Assembly (NCBI GenBank): GCA_947447895.1
Contig: CANFLM010000019.1
Coordinates: forward strand, 1-38,898
Source of the DNA: Hyphomicrobiales bacterium
GTDB lineage: Bacteria; Pseudomonadota; Alphaproteobacteria; Rhizobiales; Beijerinckiaceae
Length of the DNA stretch: 38,898 nt
Direction of reading: 5' to 3'
Both the position numbers and the translations under genes were made by a program. Shown piece by piece: positions 16,875 through 25,404 of the stretch. The notes below the pieces were generated by a model, which was not told the DNA's origin, did not search any database, and was given only the letters and a program-made list of their open reading frames with translations. Within the stretch, counting starts at the first letter, position 1, and each line of letters starts with the position of its first letter.

Positions 16875-18107
16875 TCAAATAATGCACTTTTCCAGCACCC
16901 TCCGCTGTTTGGCGATACGGTCGAAGCCGAGATCGGACACATCCAGCGTGCGGTATTGGCCATAAAGGACCCATTCCGCCAAAGCGCGCCCCACCGCCGG
17001 GCTTTGTTGTAGGCCATGCCCTGAAAAGCCATTGGCCAGAACGAGATTGTCGATCCCTTCAACCGGCCCCAAAATCGCATTGTGGTCGAACAGGTTCATA
17101 TCATAGGGACCGGCCCAGGCCCGGCCCGGCCTGATTTCCTCGAAAGCCGGAATCCGGTGGGCGAGCAGAGGCCAGAGCTTGTCCTCGAACAGATGCGGAT
17201 CCACGCTGAAATCGTGATCGTCCATCTCGGGATCGGCCTCGCCTTCGCCCGGGGCGATGCTGCCGATAAACATCTGACCCGCGGCATCGGGCCTGCCCTC
17301 GGGCCGGCACCATGCCCCGCTCGGGTCGATCAGCAAGGGCACACCCGCCAGCGCCTGTTTGCAATGGAAGGTGTAGACAAAGCGTTTCTTGGGCACGACC
17401 GGAATGTCGACTCCCGCAAGAGCCGCCACCTTCCGCCCGTTGGCGCCTGCCGCATTGACCAGCGTACCGCAGGCCATCCGGTCTCCCGATTTCAGGGTCA
17501 CACCGCTGATCACTCGCCCCTGCCGCACGACATCCACCACTTCGTCTGTGACATAGGTGACACCCAGCGCACGCGCCTTGCGCCGGAAAGCCTGCATCAA
17601 GGCCCAGCCGTCGAACCAGCCCTCGCCCGTGCGCCCCCAGGAGCCGCAGGCCAGATCCTCGACATTCAACCACGGAAATTGGCCGGCCAGCCCCGCCCGG
17701 TCGAACAGCGCGATATCGGCCCCCTCGCGGGTCTGGATGGCATGATTGTCACGCAGGATCACAGCACCGGCATCATCGGGCCCCGCACCGCTGGCCAGAT
17801 AGAGATAGCCGCCCTCGTGCAGATCGATCACCGGCACTTCGCCATCAACGGCCAGATGTTCGCCCAACTGGCGCAGAAAGCCGATCCCGTAGAGCGAAAT
17901 GCGGATATTGACGGCTGTTGAAAACTGCTGGCGGATCGAGGCGGCCGACAGGGCCGAGGCCGCCTTGGCGTATGTAGGGTCTTTCTCGACCACCACGATT
18001 CGGCCCTTGAACGCCGGATCCTGCGCCAGATGATACGCAATGGACGAGCCGATGGCGGCACCGCCGACAATCACCACATCGGCTGATACAGGCGCATGAT
18101 CCGACAT
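16875..18107 (-). CDS. FAD-dependent amine/amino-acid oxidoreductase (DAO family)
   Basis: A 410-residue flavoprotein of the D-amino-acid oxidase fold. The dinucleotide-binding motif is near the N-terminus (ADVVIVGGAAIGSSIAYHL), followed by VVVEKDPTYAKAASALSAAS. The C-terminal FAD strand is NLVLANGFSGHGLQQSPA, then GRALAEWV. The family oxidises C-N bonds of amino acids, sarcosine-like compounds or cyclic imino acids. It diverges from the P6C/aminoadipate-semialdehyde dehydrogenase gene over 136 bases, so an L-pipecolate or lysine-derived substrate is a reasonable inference, comparable with AmaA of Pseudomonas, but it is not proven. The start has GAAGGA six bases upstream. It is convergent with the LysE-type gene. 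Confidence 0.82.
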   Translation of the reverse strand: MSDHAPVSADVVIVGGAAIGSSIAYHLAQDPAFKGRIVVVEKDPTYAKAASALSAASIRQQFSTAVNIRISLYGIGFLRQLGEHLAVDGEVPVIDLHEGGYLYLASGAGPDDAGAVILRDNHAIQTREGADIALFDRAGLAGQFPWLNVEDLACGSWGRTGEGWFDGWALMQAFRRKARALGVTYVTDEVVDVVRQGRVISGVTLKSGDRMACGTLVNAAGANGRKVAALAGVDIPVVPKKRFVYTFHCKQALAGVPLLIDPSGAWCRPEGRPDAAGQMFIGSIAPGEGEADPEMDDHDFSVDPHLFEDKLWPLLAHRIPAFEEIRPGRAWAGPYDMNLFDHNAILGPVEGIDNLVLANGFSGHGLQQSPAVGRALAEWVLYGQYRTLDVSDLGFDRIAKQRRVLEKCII

Positions 18108-18186
18108 TTATATTCCTTCAAAGGCTGAAACTGTGTGCGAAACACTCTTGTTCTACGCTAAACGAGAGAAAACCTATTTGCCAGCC

Positions 18187-18216
18187 CTGACAAAATAGCG
18201 TTTTGATGGATATAAT
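18187..18216 (+). promoter_or_regulatory. Sigma-70-type promoter for the lysine-catabolic genes
   Basis: CTGACA at 18187-18192 (five of six bases match the -35 consensus) is followed after 18 bases by a perfect TATAAT at 18211-18216. The predicted transcription start is near 18223, about 20 bases before the ATG at 18244. It is the best promoter match in the window. Confidence 0.65.
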
Positions 18217-18243
18217 CGAGATACACCTATAAAGGCTGATTGA

Positions 18244-19788
18244 ATGTCCCTTTCCCCGCGCGATGAAGCCCTTGCCATCCTGAAACGCCTCGGCGTGTCC
18301 TCGAGCCATTTCAGCGAGACTGACGAGATCAAACCTTCGGGCATCCCTGCCCGCTCGCCGATTGACGGCAGCGTGATTGCCACGGTCAAAACCACCTCGC
18401 TGGCTGACACACAGGCGCAACTGGGCAAAGCCGAAGCCGCATTCAAAATCTGGCGCAAGGTGCCCGCGCCGCGCCGTGGCGAATTCGTGCGCCTGCTGGG
18501 CGAGGAATTGCGCGCCTCCAAGGCCGATCTGGGCCGTCTGGTGACGCTCGAAGCCGGAAAGATCACCTCCGAAGGTCTGGGCGAAGTGCAGGAAATGATC
18601 GATATTTGCGATTATGCGGTCGGTCTGTCGCGCCAATTGTTCGGCCTGACGATTGCCACCGAGCGCCCCGACCACCGGATGATGGAAACCTGGCACCCGC
18701 TGGGTATTTGCGGCGTCATTTCGGCCTTCAACTTTCCGGTCGCCGTCTGGTCGTGGAATGCGGCGCTGGCGCTGGTCTGCGGCAATGCCGTCGTCTGGAA
18801 GCCTTCGGAAAAGACCCTGCTGACCGCCTTGGCCACCCAGGCGATTGTCGAGCGGGCCGCGGCCAAATTCGGCGGTTTACCCGACGGGATTGCCAGTGTG
18901 CTGGTCGGTGGCCGCGACATCGGCGAGGCTTTGGTGGATGACCATCGCGTGGCACTGGTGTCGGCCACCGGCTCGACCGCAATGGGACGACAGGTCGCGC
19001 CCAAACTGGCGGCCCGCTTTGCCCGCGCCATTCTGGAACTGGGCGGCAACAATGCCGCCATTGTCGCCCCGTCTGCCGATCTCGATCTGGCCCTGCGCGG
19101 CATTGCCTTTGCGGCCATCGGCACAGCCGGACAACGCTGCACCACCCTGCGGCGTTTGTTTGTGCACGAGAGCGTCTATGACCAGCTGATGCCGAAACTG
19201 CGCAAGGTCTATGGCTCGGTGCAGATCGGTGATCCGCGTCGCGACGGCGTGCTGGTCGGCCCGCTGATCGACCGGCAGGCTTTCGAGCTGATGGAGAAAG
19301 CGCTGGGCGAGGCCAAAGGGGCAGGCGGCACGATCACAGGCGGCGGCCGCGTAACGGTGGACCACTGCGAAGAGGGCTTTTATGTCGCCCCGGCCTTGGT
19401 CGAAATGCCATCGCATAGCGGCCCTGCACTGCGCGAGACCTTCGCGCCAATCCTTTATGTCATCCGCTATTCGGCCTTCGAGGACGCGGTTGCAATGCAA
19501 AATGGCGTGGGTGCGGGCCTGTCCTCCTCGCTGTTTACACTCGACATGCGCGAGGCAGAACGCTTTATTGCGGCTGACGGCTCCGATTGCGGCATAGCCA
19601 ATGTCAATATCGGCCCGTCAGGTGCCGAGATTGGCGGAGCCTTCGGCGGCGAAAAGGAAACGGGTGGCGGTCGCGAGGCTGGATCCGACGCGTGGAAAGC
19701 CTATATGCGTCGGGCGACCAACACGATCAATTACGGCACCAGCCTGCCTCTGGCACAAGGTGTAAGCTTCGATATCGATGCAGGATAA
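18244..19788 (+). CDS. amaB: L-aminoadipate-semialdehyde / piperideine-6-carboxylate dehydrogenase (ALDH7 family)
   Basis: Oxidises alpha-aminoadipate semialdehyde, in equilibrium with piperideine-6-carboxylate, to L-alpha-aminoadipate during lysine breakdown. The 514-residue protein has the ALDH catalytic pair Glu265 (LELGGNN) and Cys299 (GQRCTTLRR). The C-terminus carries the ALDH7-specific signature: GAEIGGAFGGEKETGGGREA, then SDAWKAYMRR, TINYG and LPLAQGV. The gene has its own strong promoter upstream and is 15 bases before gcdH, so the two form an operon. Its neighbours support a lysine role: a divergent FAD amine oxidase and, downstream, glutaryl-CoA dehydrogenase. The symbol follows the Pseudomonas usage. 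Confidence 0.9.
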   Translation: MSLSPRDEALAILKRLGVSSSHFSETDEIKPSGIPARSPIDGSVIATVKTTSLADTQAQLGKAEAAFKIWRKVPAPRRGEFVRLLGEELRASKADLGRLVTLEAGKITSEGLGEVQEMIDICDYAVGLSRQLFGLTIATERPDHRMMETWHPLGICGVISAFNFPVAVWSWNAALALVCGNAVVWKPSEKTLLTALATQAIVERAAAKFGGLPDGIASVLVGGRDIGEALVDDHRVALVSATGSTAMGRQVAPKLAARFARAILELGGNNAAIVAPSADLDLALRGIAFAAIGTAGQRCTTLRRLFVHESVYDQLMPKLRKVYGSVQIGDPRRDGVLVGPLIDRQAFELMEKALGEAKGAGGTITGGGRVTVDHCEEGFYVAPALVEMPSHSGPALRETFAPILYVIRYSAFEDAVAMQNGVGAGLSSSLFTLDMREAERFIAADGSDCGIANVNIGPSGAEIGGAFGGEKETGGGREAGSDAWKAYMRRATNTINYGTSLPLAQGVSFDIDAG

Positions 19789-19803
19789 GGGGAATTAGAC
19801 ATT

Positions 19804-21009
19804 ATGAGTGCCTCAGACAGCATGAAGAAAGCGGCAGCCTTCCAGTGGGATGATGCCTTTTTGATTGATGACCAGCTGACCGAAGACGAGCGGATGATCC
19901 GCGATACGGCCCGCGACTATGCGCAGGAAAAACTGTTGCCGCGCGCGATCAAGGCCTATTCCGACGAACATTCCGACCGCGCCATTTTCAACGAAATGGG
20001 CGAATTGGGCCTGCTGGGCATCAGCATCCCCGAACAATACGGCTGCGCCAATGCCAGCTATGTGTCCTACGGCCTGGTGGCGCGCGAGGTCGAGCGTGTG
20101 GACTCGGGCTACCGCTCGATGATGAGCGTCCAATCCTCGCTGGTCATGCACCCGATCTATGCTTACGGCACCGAAGAACAGCGCAAGAAATATCTGCCCA
20201 AGCTGGCATCGGGCGAATGGATCGGCTGTTTCGGCCTGACCGAACCCGATGCAGGCTCCGATCCGGCAGGCATGCGGACCCGTGTCGAGAAAGTGTCGGA
20301 CGGCTACCGCCTGACCGGTTCGAAAATGTGGATTTCCAATTCGCCGATTGCCGATGTCTTTGTGGTCTGGGCCAAGTCGGCGGTGCATGACAATGAAATC
20401 CGCGGCTTTGTGCTTGAAAAGGGCATGAAGGGGCTGAGCGCACCGAAAATCGGCGGCAAGCTGTCGCTGCGGACCTCGATCACCGGCGAAATCGTCATGG
20501 ATGGCGTGATCGTGCCGGAAGAGAATCTTCTGCCCAACGTCTCCGGCCTCAAGGGGCCGTTCGGCTGCCTCAACCGCGCCCGCTACGGCATTTCATGGGG
20601 TGTGATGGGTGCGGCAGAGGATTGCTATGCCCGCGCCCGCCAATATACGCTTGACCGCAAGCAGTTCGGCCGTCCGCTGGCCCAGACCCAGCTGGTGCAG
20701 AAAAAGCTGGCCGATATGGTCACCGAAATCTCGCTGGGCCTTCAAGGCTCCCTGCGCGTCGGCCGCCTGTTCGACGAGGGCAAGATGGCTCCCGAAATGA
20801 TCTCGATTGTCAAACGCAACAATTGCGGCAAGGCACTCGATATTGCCCGCATGGCCCGTGACATGCACGGCGGCAACGGGATTTCGGAAGAATATCATGT
20901 GATGCGCCACGCCCAGAACCTGGAAACGGTCAACACCTACGAAGGCACGCATGACATCCATGCGCTGATCCTCGGCCGCGCGATCACGGGGCTGCAGGCG
21001 TTCTTTTGA
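19804..21009 (+). CDS. gcdH: Glutaryl-CoA dehydrogenase
   Basis: An FAD acyl-CoA dehydrogenase that oxidises and decarboxylates glutaryl-CoA to crotonyl-CoA, the late step of lysine and tryptophan breakdown. The 401-residue length fits. GCDH-type segments include the N-terminal [19 protein letters not shown], the flavin/substrate loop [14 protein letters not shown], and the catalytic base Glu380 in [20 protein letters not shown]. This last stretch is nearly identical to that of characterised glutaryl-CoA dehydrogenases. The gene follows the ALDH7 gene by 15 bases with a good AAGGGGA ribosome-binding site, and a strong terminator closes the operon. Confidence 0.95.
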   Translation: MSASDSMKKAAAFQWDDAFLIDDQLTEDERMIRDTARDYAQEKLLPRAIKAYSDEHSDRAIFNEMGELGLLGISIPEQYGCANASYVSYGLVAREVERVDSGYRSMMSVQSSLVMHPIYAYGTEEQRKKYLPKLASGEWIGCFGLTEPDAGSDPAGMRTRVEKVSDGYRLTGSKMWISNSPIADVFVVWAKSAVHDNEIRGFVLEKGMKGLSAPKIGGKLSLRTSITGEIVMDGVIVPEENLLPNVSGLKGPFGCLNRARYGISWGVMGAAEDCYARARQYTLDRKQFGRPLAQTQLVQKKLADMVTEISLGLQGSLRVGRLFDEGKMAPEMISIVKRNNCGKALDIARMARDMHGGNGISEEYHVMRHAQNLETVNTYEGTHDIHALILGRAITGLQAFF

Positions 21010-21035
21010 GAGCGCGTGACGGCCTGATCATCCGG

Positions 21036-21073
21036 ACATGTCGTGCCCCTGCAAAAGGGCATGACATGTTTTC
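21036..21073 (+). terminator. Intrinsic terminator after gcdH
   Basis: ACATGTC (21036-21042) pairs with GACATGT (21063-21069), continued inward by a G-U pair and TGCCC/GGGCA, giving 13 pairs around an 8-base loop. A TTTTCTT tract follows. It separates the lysine operon from the next gene. Confidence 0.85.
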
Positions 21074-21122
21074 TTCCACCACCAAGCGGTAAAAAGCAGA
21101 CCCCATCCATAGGATCAGGACC

Positions 21123-22790
21123 ATGACAGCAGCACGCACGGGCGGGCAATTGATCGTCGATGCCTTGCAGGCCCAAGGGGTCGAACATGTCTTTTGTGTT
21201 CCGGGCGAAAGCTATCTCGCGGTGCTGGACGCGCTGCATGATGCCGCGATCAACGTCACTGTCTGCCGTCAGGAAGGCGGGGCCACGATGATGGCCGATG
21301 CGACAGCCCGCCTGTCGGGCCGTCCGGGCATTGTCATGGTCACCCGCGGACCGGGCGCGACCAATGCGTCGCCCGGCATCCATATTGCCGAGCATGACAG
21401 CGTGCCGCTGATCATGTTTGTCGGCCAGATCGAGCGCGGCATGCGTGAACGCGGCGCATTCCAGGAAATGGATTACCGCGCCTTTTTCGGCTCGACCGCC
21501 AAATGGGTGACCGAGATCGACGATGCCGCCCGTATCCCCGAAATCATTGCGCGCGCCTTCCACGTCGCCATGCAGGGCCGCCCCGGCCCTGTGGTCATCG
21601 GCCTGCCCGAGGATGTATTGCTGGAGATGGCTGCTGTGCCGGTGGTGCCGCGTATCGAGCCCGTCGAGACCTGGCCCGGCCTGACCCAGATGGCCGAATT
21701 GCAAAAGCTGCTCTGGGCCGCCAAAAAGCCGGTTGCCATTCTGGGCGGATCGGGCTGGAACGAGAAAGCGATTGCCTCGATGGTGCGCTTTGCAGAAAGG
21801 TTCCAGCTTCCGGTTGCGACGTCGTTCCGCCGTGCCATGCTGTTTCCCAACGAGCATCCGCTTTATGCCGGCGAAATCGGCATTGGTCCCAATCCGAAAC
21901 TGAAAGAGCGGATTGCCTCCAGCGATCTGGTCTTGCTGATTGGCGGACGCATGGCCGAAATGCCCTCGCAAAGCTATACGCTGTTCGATATTCCCCTGCC
22001 ACAAATGGCATTCGTGCATGTCCATGCCGACACGCAGGAACTGGGCCGTGTCTATCATCCGACGCTGGGTATTCATGCCAGCCCGAAAGCCTTTGCCGCC
22101 TCGCTCGAAACCGTGCAGCCGCCCAACCAGCTTGTTTGGGAAGCCGATGCCCTGAGCGCCCATGACGACTATCTCGGCTGGACCAACCAGGCCCCGGTCC
22201 ATGGCAGCAAGCTGGACATGGCCAGCGTGATGATGGAATTGCGCAGCAAGCTGCCCAAGGATGCGATCGTCACCAATGGTGCGGGCAATTATGCGATCTG
22301 GGTCGGGCGGTTCCTGCATTACCACCAGCACGGCGCACAGCTGGCGCCGACGTCAGGCTCGATGGGTTATGGGGTGCCGGCGGCCGTGGGGGCCAAGCGC
22401 GCCCAGCCGCACCGCATGGTCGTGGCCTTTGCTGGTGACGGCTGCTTCATGATGAACGGACAGGAATTTGCCACCGCTGTGCAATATGAGCTGCCGATCG
22501 TGGTGGTGGTGGTGGACAACGGCATGTATGGCACCATCCGCATGCATCAGGAGCGCGAATATCCGGCGCGCGTTTCGGCCACCGCGCTGAAAAATCCGGA
22601 CTTTGCCGCCTATGCCCGAGCCTTTGGCGGACATGGCGAGCGGGTGGAAAGCACCGATGAGTTCGGACCTGCCTTCGAGCGGTGTCTGGCGTCCGGCAAG
22701 CCTGCGATCATCCACTGCCTGACCAATCCGGAAGTGTTGACACCGGGCGCCACCATTACCAGCCTCAGGGCGGCAGCCAAAAAGGGCTAA
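21123..22790 (+). CDS. Thiamine-diphosphate-dependent enzyme, acetolactate synthase-like
   Basis: A 555-residue ThDP enzyme with the three-domain POX/AHAS layout. Residues 1-170 are the PYR domain, with catalytic Glu51 in CRQEGGATMMAD and the following RGPGATNAS. A central domain follows, and the C-terminal PP domain has the ThDP/Mg motif GDGCFMMNGQE (from residue 438) ending VVDNGMYGT. The glutamate excludes glyoxylate carboligase, which lacks it. No acetolactate synthase small subunit gene is adjacent, so branched-chain amino-acid synthesis is unlikely. The substrate is unknown; a 2-oxo acid decarboxylase or lyase is most plausible. It has AGGA before the start, is preceded by the gcdH terminator and followed by a bidirectional terminator, so it is probably transcribed alone. 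Confidence 0.85.
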   Translation: MTAARTGGQLIVDALQAQGVEHVFCVPGESYLAVLDALHDAAINVTVCRQEGGATMMADATARLSGRPGIVMVTRGPGATNASPGIHIAEHDSVPLIMFVGQIERGMRERGAFQEMDYRAFFGSTAKWVTEIDDAARIPEIIARAFHVAMQGRPGPVVIGLPEDVLLEMAAVPVVPRIEPVETWPGLTQMAELQKLLWAAKKPVAILGGSGWNEKAIASMVRFAERFQLPVATSFRRAMLFPNEHPLYAGEIGIGPNPKLKERIASSDLVLLIGGRMAEMPSQSYTLFDIPLPQMAFVHVHADTQELGRVYHPTLGIHASPKAFAASLETVQPPNQLVWEADALSAHDDYLGWTNQAPVHGSKLDMASVMMELRSKLPKDAIVTNGAGNYAIWVGRFLHYHQHGAQLAPTSGSMGYGVPAAVGAKRAQPHRMVVAFAGDGCFMMNGQEFATAVQYELPIVVVVVDNGMYGTIRMHQEREYPARVSATALKNPDFAAYARAFGGHGERVESTDEFGPAFERCLASGKPAIIHCLTNPEVLTPGATITSLRAAAKKG

Positions 22791-22791
22791 G

Positions 22792-22819
22792 AAAAATCCG
22801 GCCTTGCGCCGGATTTTCT
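22792..22819. terminator. Bidirectional terminator between the ThDP enzyme and transaldolase genes
   Basis: AAAATCCGGC (22793-22802) pairs perfectly with GCCGGATTTT (22808-22817) around a 5-base loop. A-rich sequence precedes and T-rich sequence follows, so it works for both converging genes. Confidence 0.88.
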
Positions 22820-22841
22820 CTGGATTCTGGCAGACCGGAGC

Positions 22842-23801
22842 TTACGCCAGTTTGGCTTGCACCATGGCACGCAGCGAACGCAGATCCTTGGCGAAGGAGC
22901 GGATGCCCTCGGCGAGCTTTTCGGTCGCCATCGCATCCTCGTTCAAGGCGAAGCGGAAACTGGCCTCGTCGCTGGCCAGCTTGTCGGCTCCCTGACCGGC
23001 CGCTGTCGCCGCATCGAGCTGGCGCACCAGCGTGCCCTGATCCTTGGCGAGGGAATCGAGCAAAGCCGGCGCGATGGTCAGGCGGTCACAGCCTGCCAGC
23101 GATTCGATCTCCCCCTGATTGCGGAAGCTCGCGCCCATCACCACGGTGCTGTAACCGTGGCGCTTGTAATAGGCATAGATCGCACGCACCGACAGCACGC
23201 CCGGATCTTCATCGGCTGCGAAAGTGCGCCCCTCGGCTTTGGCGTGCCAATCCAGAATACGCCCGACAAACGGGGAGATCAGAAAGGCACCCGCTTCGGC
23301 CGCAGCCGCCGCCTGGGCCAGACAGAACAACAGGGTCAGATTGCAGTTGATGCCCTCGCGCTCGAGAATTTCGGCGGCCCGAATTCCTTCCCAGGTCGAA
23401 GCCAGCTTGATCAGCACGCGCTCGCGTCCGACACCGCGTGATTGATAGTCGGCAATGATGGCGCGGCCCTTGGCCACGCTGGCAGCCGTATTGAAGGACA
23501 GATCCGCATCGACCTCGGTCGAGACCCGACCGGGGACAATCCGGCTCAATTCCGTACCGAATGTTACGGCCAGCCTGTCACACACCGCAGCCACAACCGC
23601 CGCATGATCGCCACCTTGCGCACGGCCCCATTGGACCGCCTCATCCACCAGATGCGCATAAGCGGGCATTTGGGCTGCTTTGAGGATCAATGTCGGATTG
23701 GTGGTGCAATCGGTGGGCTGGAAGGCCTGGATCGCCTCGATATCGCCGGTATCGGCAACCACCACGGTCATGCTTTTGAGTTGATCAAGTTTCGAGGACA
23801 T
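22842..23801 (-). CDS. tal: Transaldolase
   Basis: Transfers a dihydroxyacetone unit between sugar phosphates in the non-oxidative pentose-phosphate pathway. The 319-residue protein is of the TalB type. The Schiff-base lysine is Lys132 in [12 protein letters not shown], the same number as in E. coli TalB. Other marks are [11 protein letters not shown] near residue 31, [11 protein letters not shown] and [12 protein letters not shown]. The start at 23801 ([11 protein letters not shown]) is chosen over an in-frame extension to 23876 that lacks family character; AAAGG precedes it. It diverges from the fucose genes and shares a bidirectional terminator with the ThDP gene. Confidence 0.95.
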   Translation of the reverse strand: MSSKLDQLKSMTVVVADTGDIEAIQAFQPTDCTTNPTLILKAAQMPAYAHLVDEAVQWGRAQGGDHAAVVAAVCDRLAVTFGTELSRIVPGRVSTEVDADLSFNTAASVAKGRAIIADYQSRGVGRERVLIKLASTWEGIRAAEILEREGINCNLTLLFCLAQAAAAAEAGAFLISPFVGRILDWHAKAEGRTFAADEDPGVLSVRAIYAYYKRHGYSTVVMGASFRNQGEIESLAGCDRLTIAPALLDSLAKDQGTLVRQLDAATAAGQGADKLASDEASFRFALNEDAMATEKLAEGIRSFAKDLRSLRAMVQAKLA

Positions 23802-23847
23802 CTTTCGGCCTTTCACGCAACAATTCTGCTCGTCTGGATGATGATTA

Positions 23848-23873
23848 TTGAATAGCATAAGACAAGAATTCAA
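23848..23873. promoter_or_regulatory. Inverted repeat between tal and the fucose operon
   Basis: TTGAAT (23848-23853) and ATTCAA (23868-23873) form an inverted repeat with 20 bp between half-site starts, in an AT-rich part of the 110-base divergent gap. It is a candidate operator; six-base arms can occur by chance. Confidence 0.3.
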
Positions 23874-23911
23874 CAAAATGGTTGCGTCCCGCAGGATCAG
23901 GAAACCGGACT

Positions 23912-24940
23912 TTGCTTCAGACCCGTATTTTTACAACCCGCAGCGGCAAGCAGCTGCCGTTCACATCCATGGGCTTTGGCACCGCACCCTTGGGCAATCT
24001 GTTTGCACCGATCAGCGACGGGGCAGCCCGCGCCACCCTTGATGCGGCGTGGGAGATCGGTTGCCGCAATTTCGACACCGCCCCCTTTTACGGCCTCGGC
24101 ATTGCCGAAACACGGCTGAACCCGTTCTTGCGCCAGCATCGGGACGAGCCCTTGGTGCTGTCGACCAAAATCGGCCGGCTGTTGCGCCCCTGCGCGCGCG
24201 ACCAGCGCTCGGCACAGGACCATTATTTCGACACACCCGCCCGCGAGGTGGTGTTCGATTATTCCTATGACGGTGTCATGCGCTCCTTCGATTTTTCGAT
24301 GGAGCGGCTGGGGGTCGACAAGATCGATATCCTGTTTTGCCATGACATCGATGCCGAAACCCATGGCAGTGTCGAGGCCAGCGAACAGCATTTCAAAATC
24401 TTCATGGAGGGTGGTTACAAAGCCCTTGAACGTCTGCGTGCGGAAGGCCGGATTGCGGCGTTCGGAGCAGGACTGAACGTCTGGCAGATGTGCGAGAGGC
24501 TGGCGCGCACGGGTGATTTCGATCTGTTCCTGCTGGCTGGCCGTTATACCCTGTTGGAGCAGGACGCACTCGAGACCTTTCTGCCACTGTGCGAACAACG
24601 CGGCATCGGCATCCTGTGTGGCGGCCCTTATAATTCGGGCATTCTCGCCACAGGCGCGCGCGCGGGAGCAGTCTATAATTACGAGCCGGCCCCGCAAGAC
24701 GTGCTGGAGCGTGTAGGCAGGATCGAGGCGATCTGCGCCGCCCATCAGGTGTCCCTGCCCTGTGCGGCCTTGCAATTTCCCTTGGCCCATCCGGCGATTG
24801 TCTCGGTGATCCCCGGCGGCAAAACACCCGACGAGGTGCGCCGCAATGCCGCCCAATTCGATACCGCCATTCAACCCGCTTTCTGGGCGGATCTGAAAAC
24901 TGCGGGGCTGATTGCGGCCCATGCACCCGTTCCGGCCTGA
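23912..24940 (+). CDS. Aldo/keto reductase, probable L-fucose (aldose) 1-dehydrogenase
   Basis: A TIM-barrel NAD(P)-dependent enzyme that probably oxidises L-fucose to fuconolactone. The AKR catalytic residues are visible: Asp55 and Tyr60 in NFDTAPFYG, the lysine in [11 protein letters not shown] and the histidine in LFCHDID. It belongs to the subgroup that includes D-threo-aldose/L-fucose dehydrogenase and pyridoxal 4-dehydrogenase. No ATG fits. TTG at 23912 gives [12 protein letters not shown], with AGGA upstream, 342 residues. TTG at 23882 is the alternative; the ATG at 23878 is in another frame. A fucose mutarotase gene follows by 18 bases and a lactonase gene comes next, which sets the pathway. 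Confidence 0.87.
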   Translation: MLQTRIFTTRSGKQLPFTSMGFGTAPLGNLFAPISDGAARATLDAAWEIGCRNFDTAPFYGLGIAETRLNPFLRQHRDEPLVLSTKIGRLLRPCARDQRSAQDHYFDTPAREVVFDYSYDGVMRSFDFSMERLGVDKIDILFCHDIDAETHGSVEASEQHFKIFMEGGYKALERLRAEGRIAAFGAGLNVWQMCERLARTGDFDLFLLAGRYTLLEQDALETFLPLCEQRGIGILCGGPYNSGILATGARAGAVYNYEPAPQDVLERVGRIEAICAAHQVSLPCAALQFPLAHPAIVSVIPGGKTPDEVRRNAAQFDTAIQPAFWADLKTAGLIAAHAPVPA

Positions 24941-24958
24941 CCAGACAAGGACACCGTG

Positions 24959-25387
24959 ATGCTGAAACAGATTGATCCGCTGCTTGGCCCCGACCTGCTG
25001 TCCACCCTTCGCGCCATGGGACATGGCGACGAGATCGTGATTGCCGATGCCAATTTCCCGGCCGCCAGTTTGGGTCGTCCGCTGATCCGGCTCGACGGTA
25101 TCGACGCACCGCGCATCGCAAACGCCATCCTGTCGGTGATGCCGCTGGATGATTTTGTGCCTGACTGTGCCTGGCACATGCAGGTCGTCGGTGACCCTGC
25201 CGGACAGATGCCGATCTTTGACGATTTCTTTATCTGTCTGGCCACCCATGGCGATGGCGCCACGCTCGCCTCGCTCGAGCGCTTTGCCTTTTACGAGCGC
25301 GCCAGCAAGGCCTTTGCCATTGTGGTCAGCGGCGAAACGCGGCTCTATGGCAATCTGATCCTCAAAAAAGGCGTCATCCGCCCCTGA
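24959..25387 (+). CDS. fucU: L-fucose mutarotase (RbsD/FucU family)
   Basis: Interconverts alpha and beta anomers of L-fucose so that the anomer-specific dehydrogenase is supplied. The 142-residue protein has the catalytic His22 in MGHGDEIVIADANFPA, which matches the FucU pattern. It also has DDFVPDCAWHMQVVG and the C-terminal FYERASKAFAIVVSGETRLYGN, typical of FucU rather than RbsD. It is 18 bases after the aldose dehydrogenase and 17 bases before the lactonase. GTG at 24956 is an in-frame alternative start one codon upstream. Confidence 0.92.
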   Translation: MLKQIDPLLGPDLLSTLRAMGHGDEIVIADANFPAASLGRPLIRLDGIDAPRIANAILSVMPLDDFVPDCAWHMQVVGDPAGQMPIFDDFFICLATHGDGATLASLERFAFYERASKAFAIVVSGETRLYGNLILKKGVIRP

Positions 25388-25404
25388 ACCCTGCGAGCGA
25401 GACC

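Noticed and set aside
18244..19788. The ALDH after the XylX-type gene as 2-oxoglutarate-semialdehyde dehydrogenase
   Set aside because: The C-terminal signature is that of ALDH7 (aminoadipate-semialdehyde dehydrogenase), and gcdH follows in the same operon.
20937..22331. A 464-codon frame antisense to the ThDP enzyme gene
   Set aside because: Opposite a clear ThDP enzyme; His- and Gly-rich composition and no family features.
22502..22516. GTG microsatellite as a phase-variation tract
   Set aside because: The unit is three bases and encodes a valine run inside a conserved beta-strand of the ThDP enzyme, so it cannot shift frame.
21123..22790. ThDP enzyme as glyoxylate carboligase, which would fit with hyi and the allantoate hydrolase
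   Set aside because: Glyoxylate carboligase lacks the catalytic glutamate present here as Glu51, and the genes are far apart.
23897..25249. A 450-codon frame antisense to the fucose genes
   Set aside because: Overlaps the aldose dehydrogenase and mutarotase genes completely and shows no domain.
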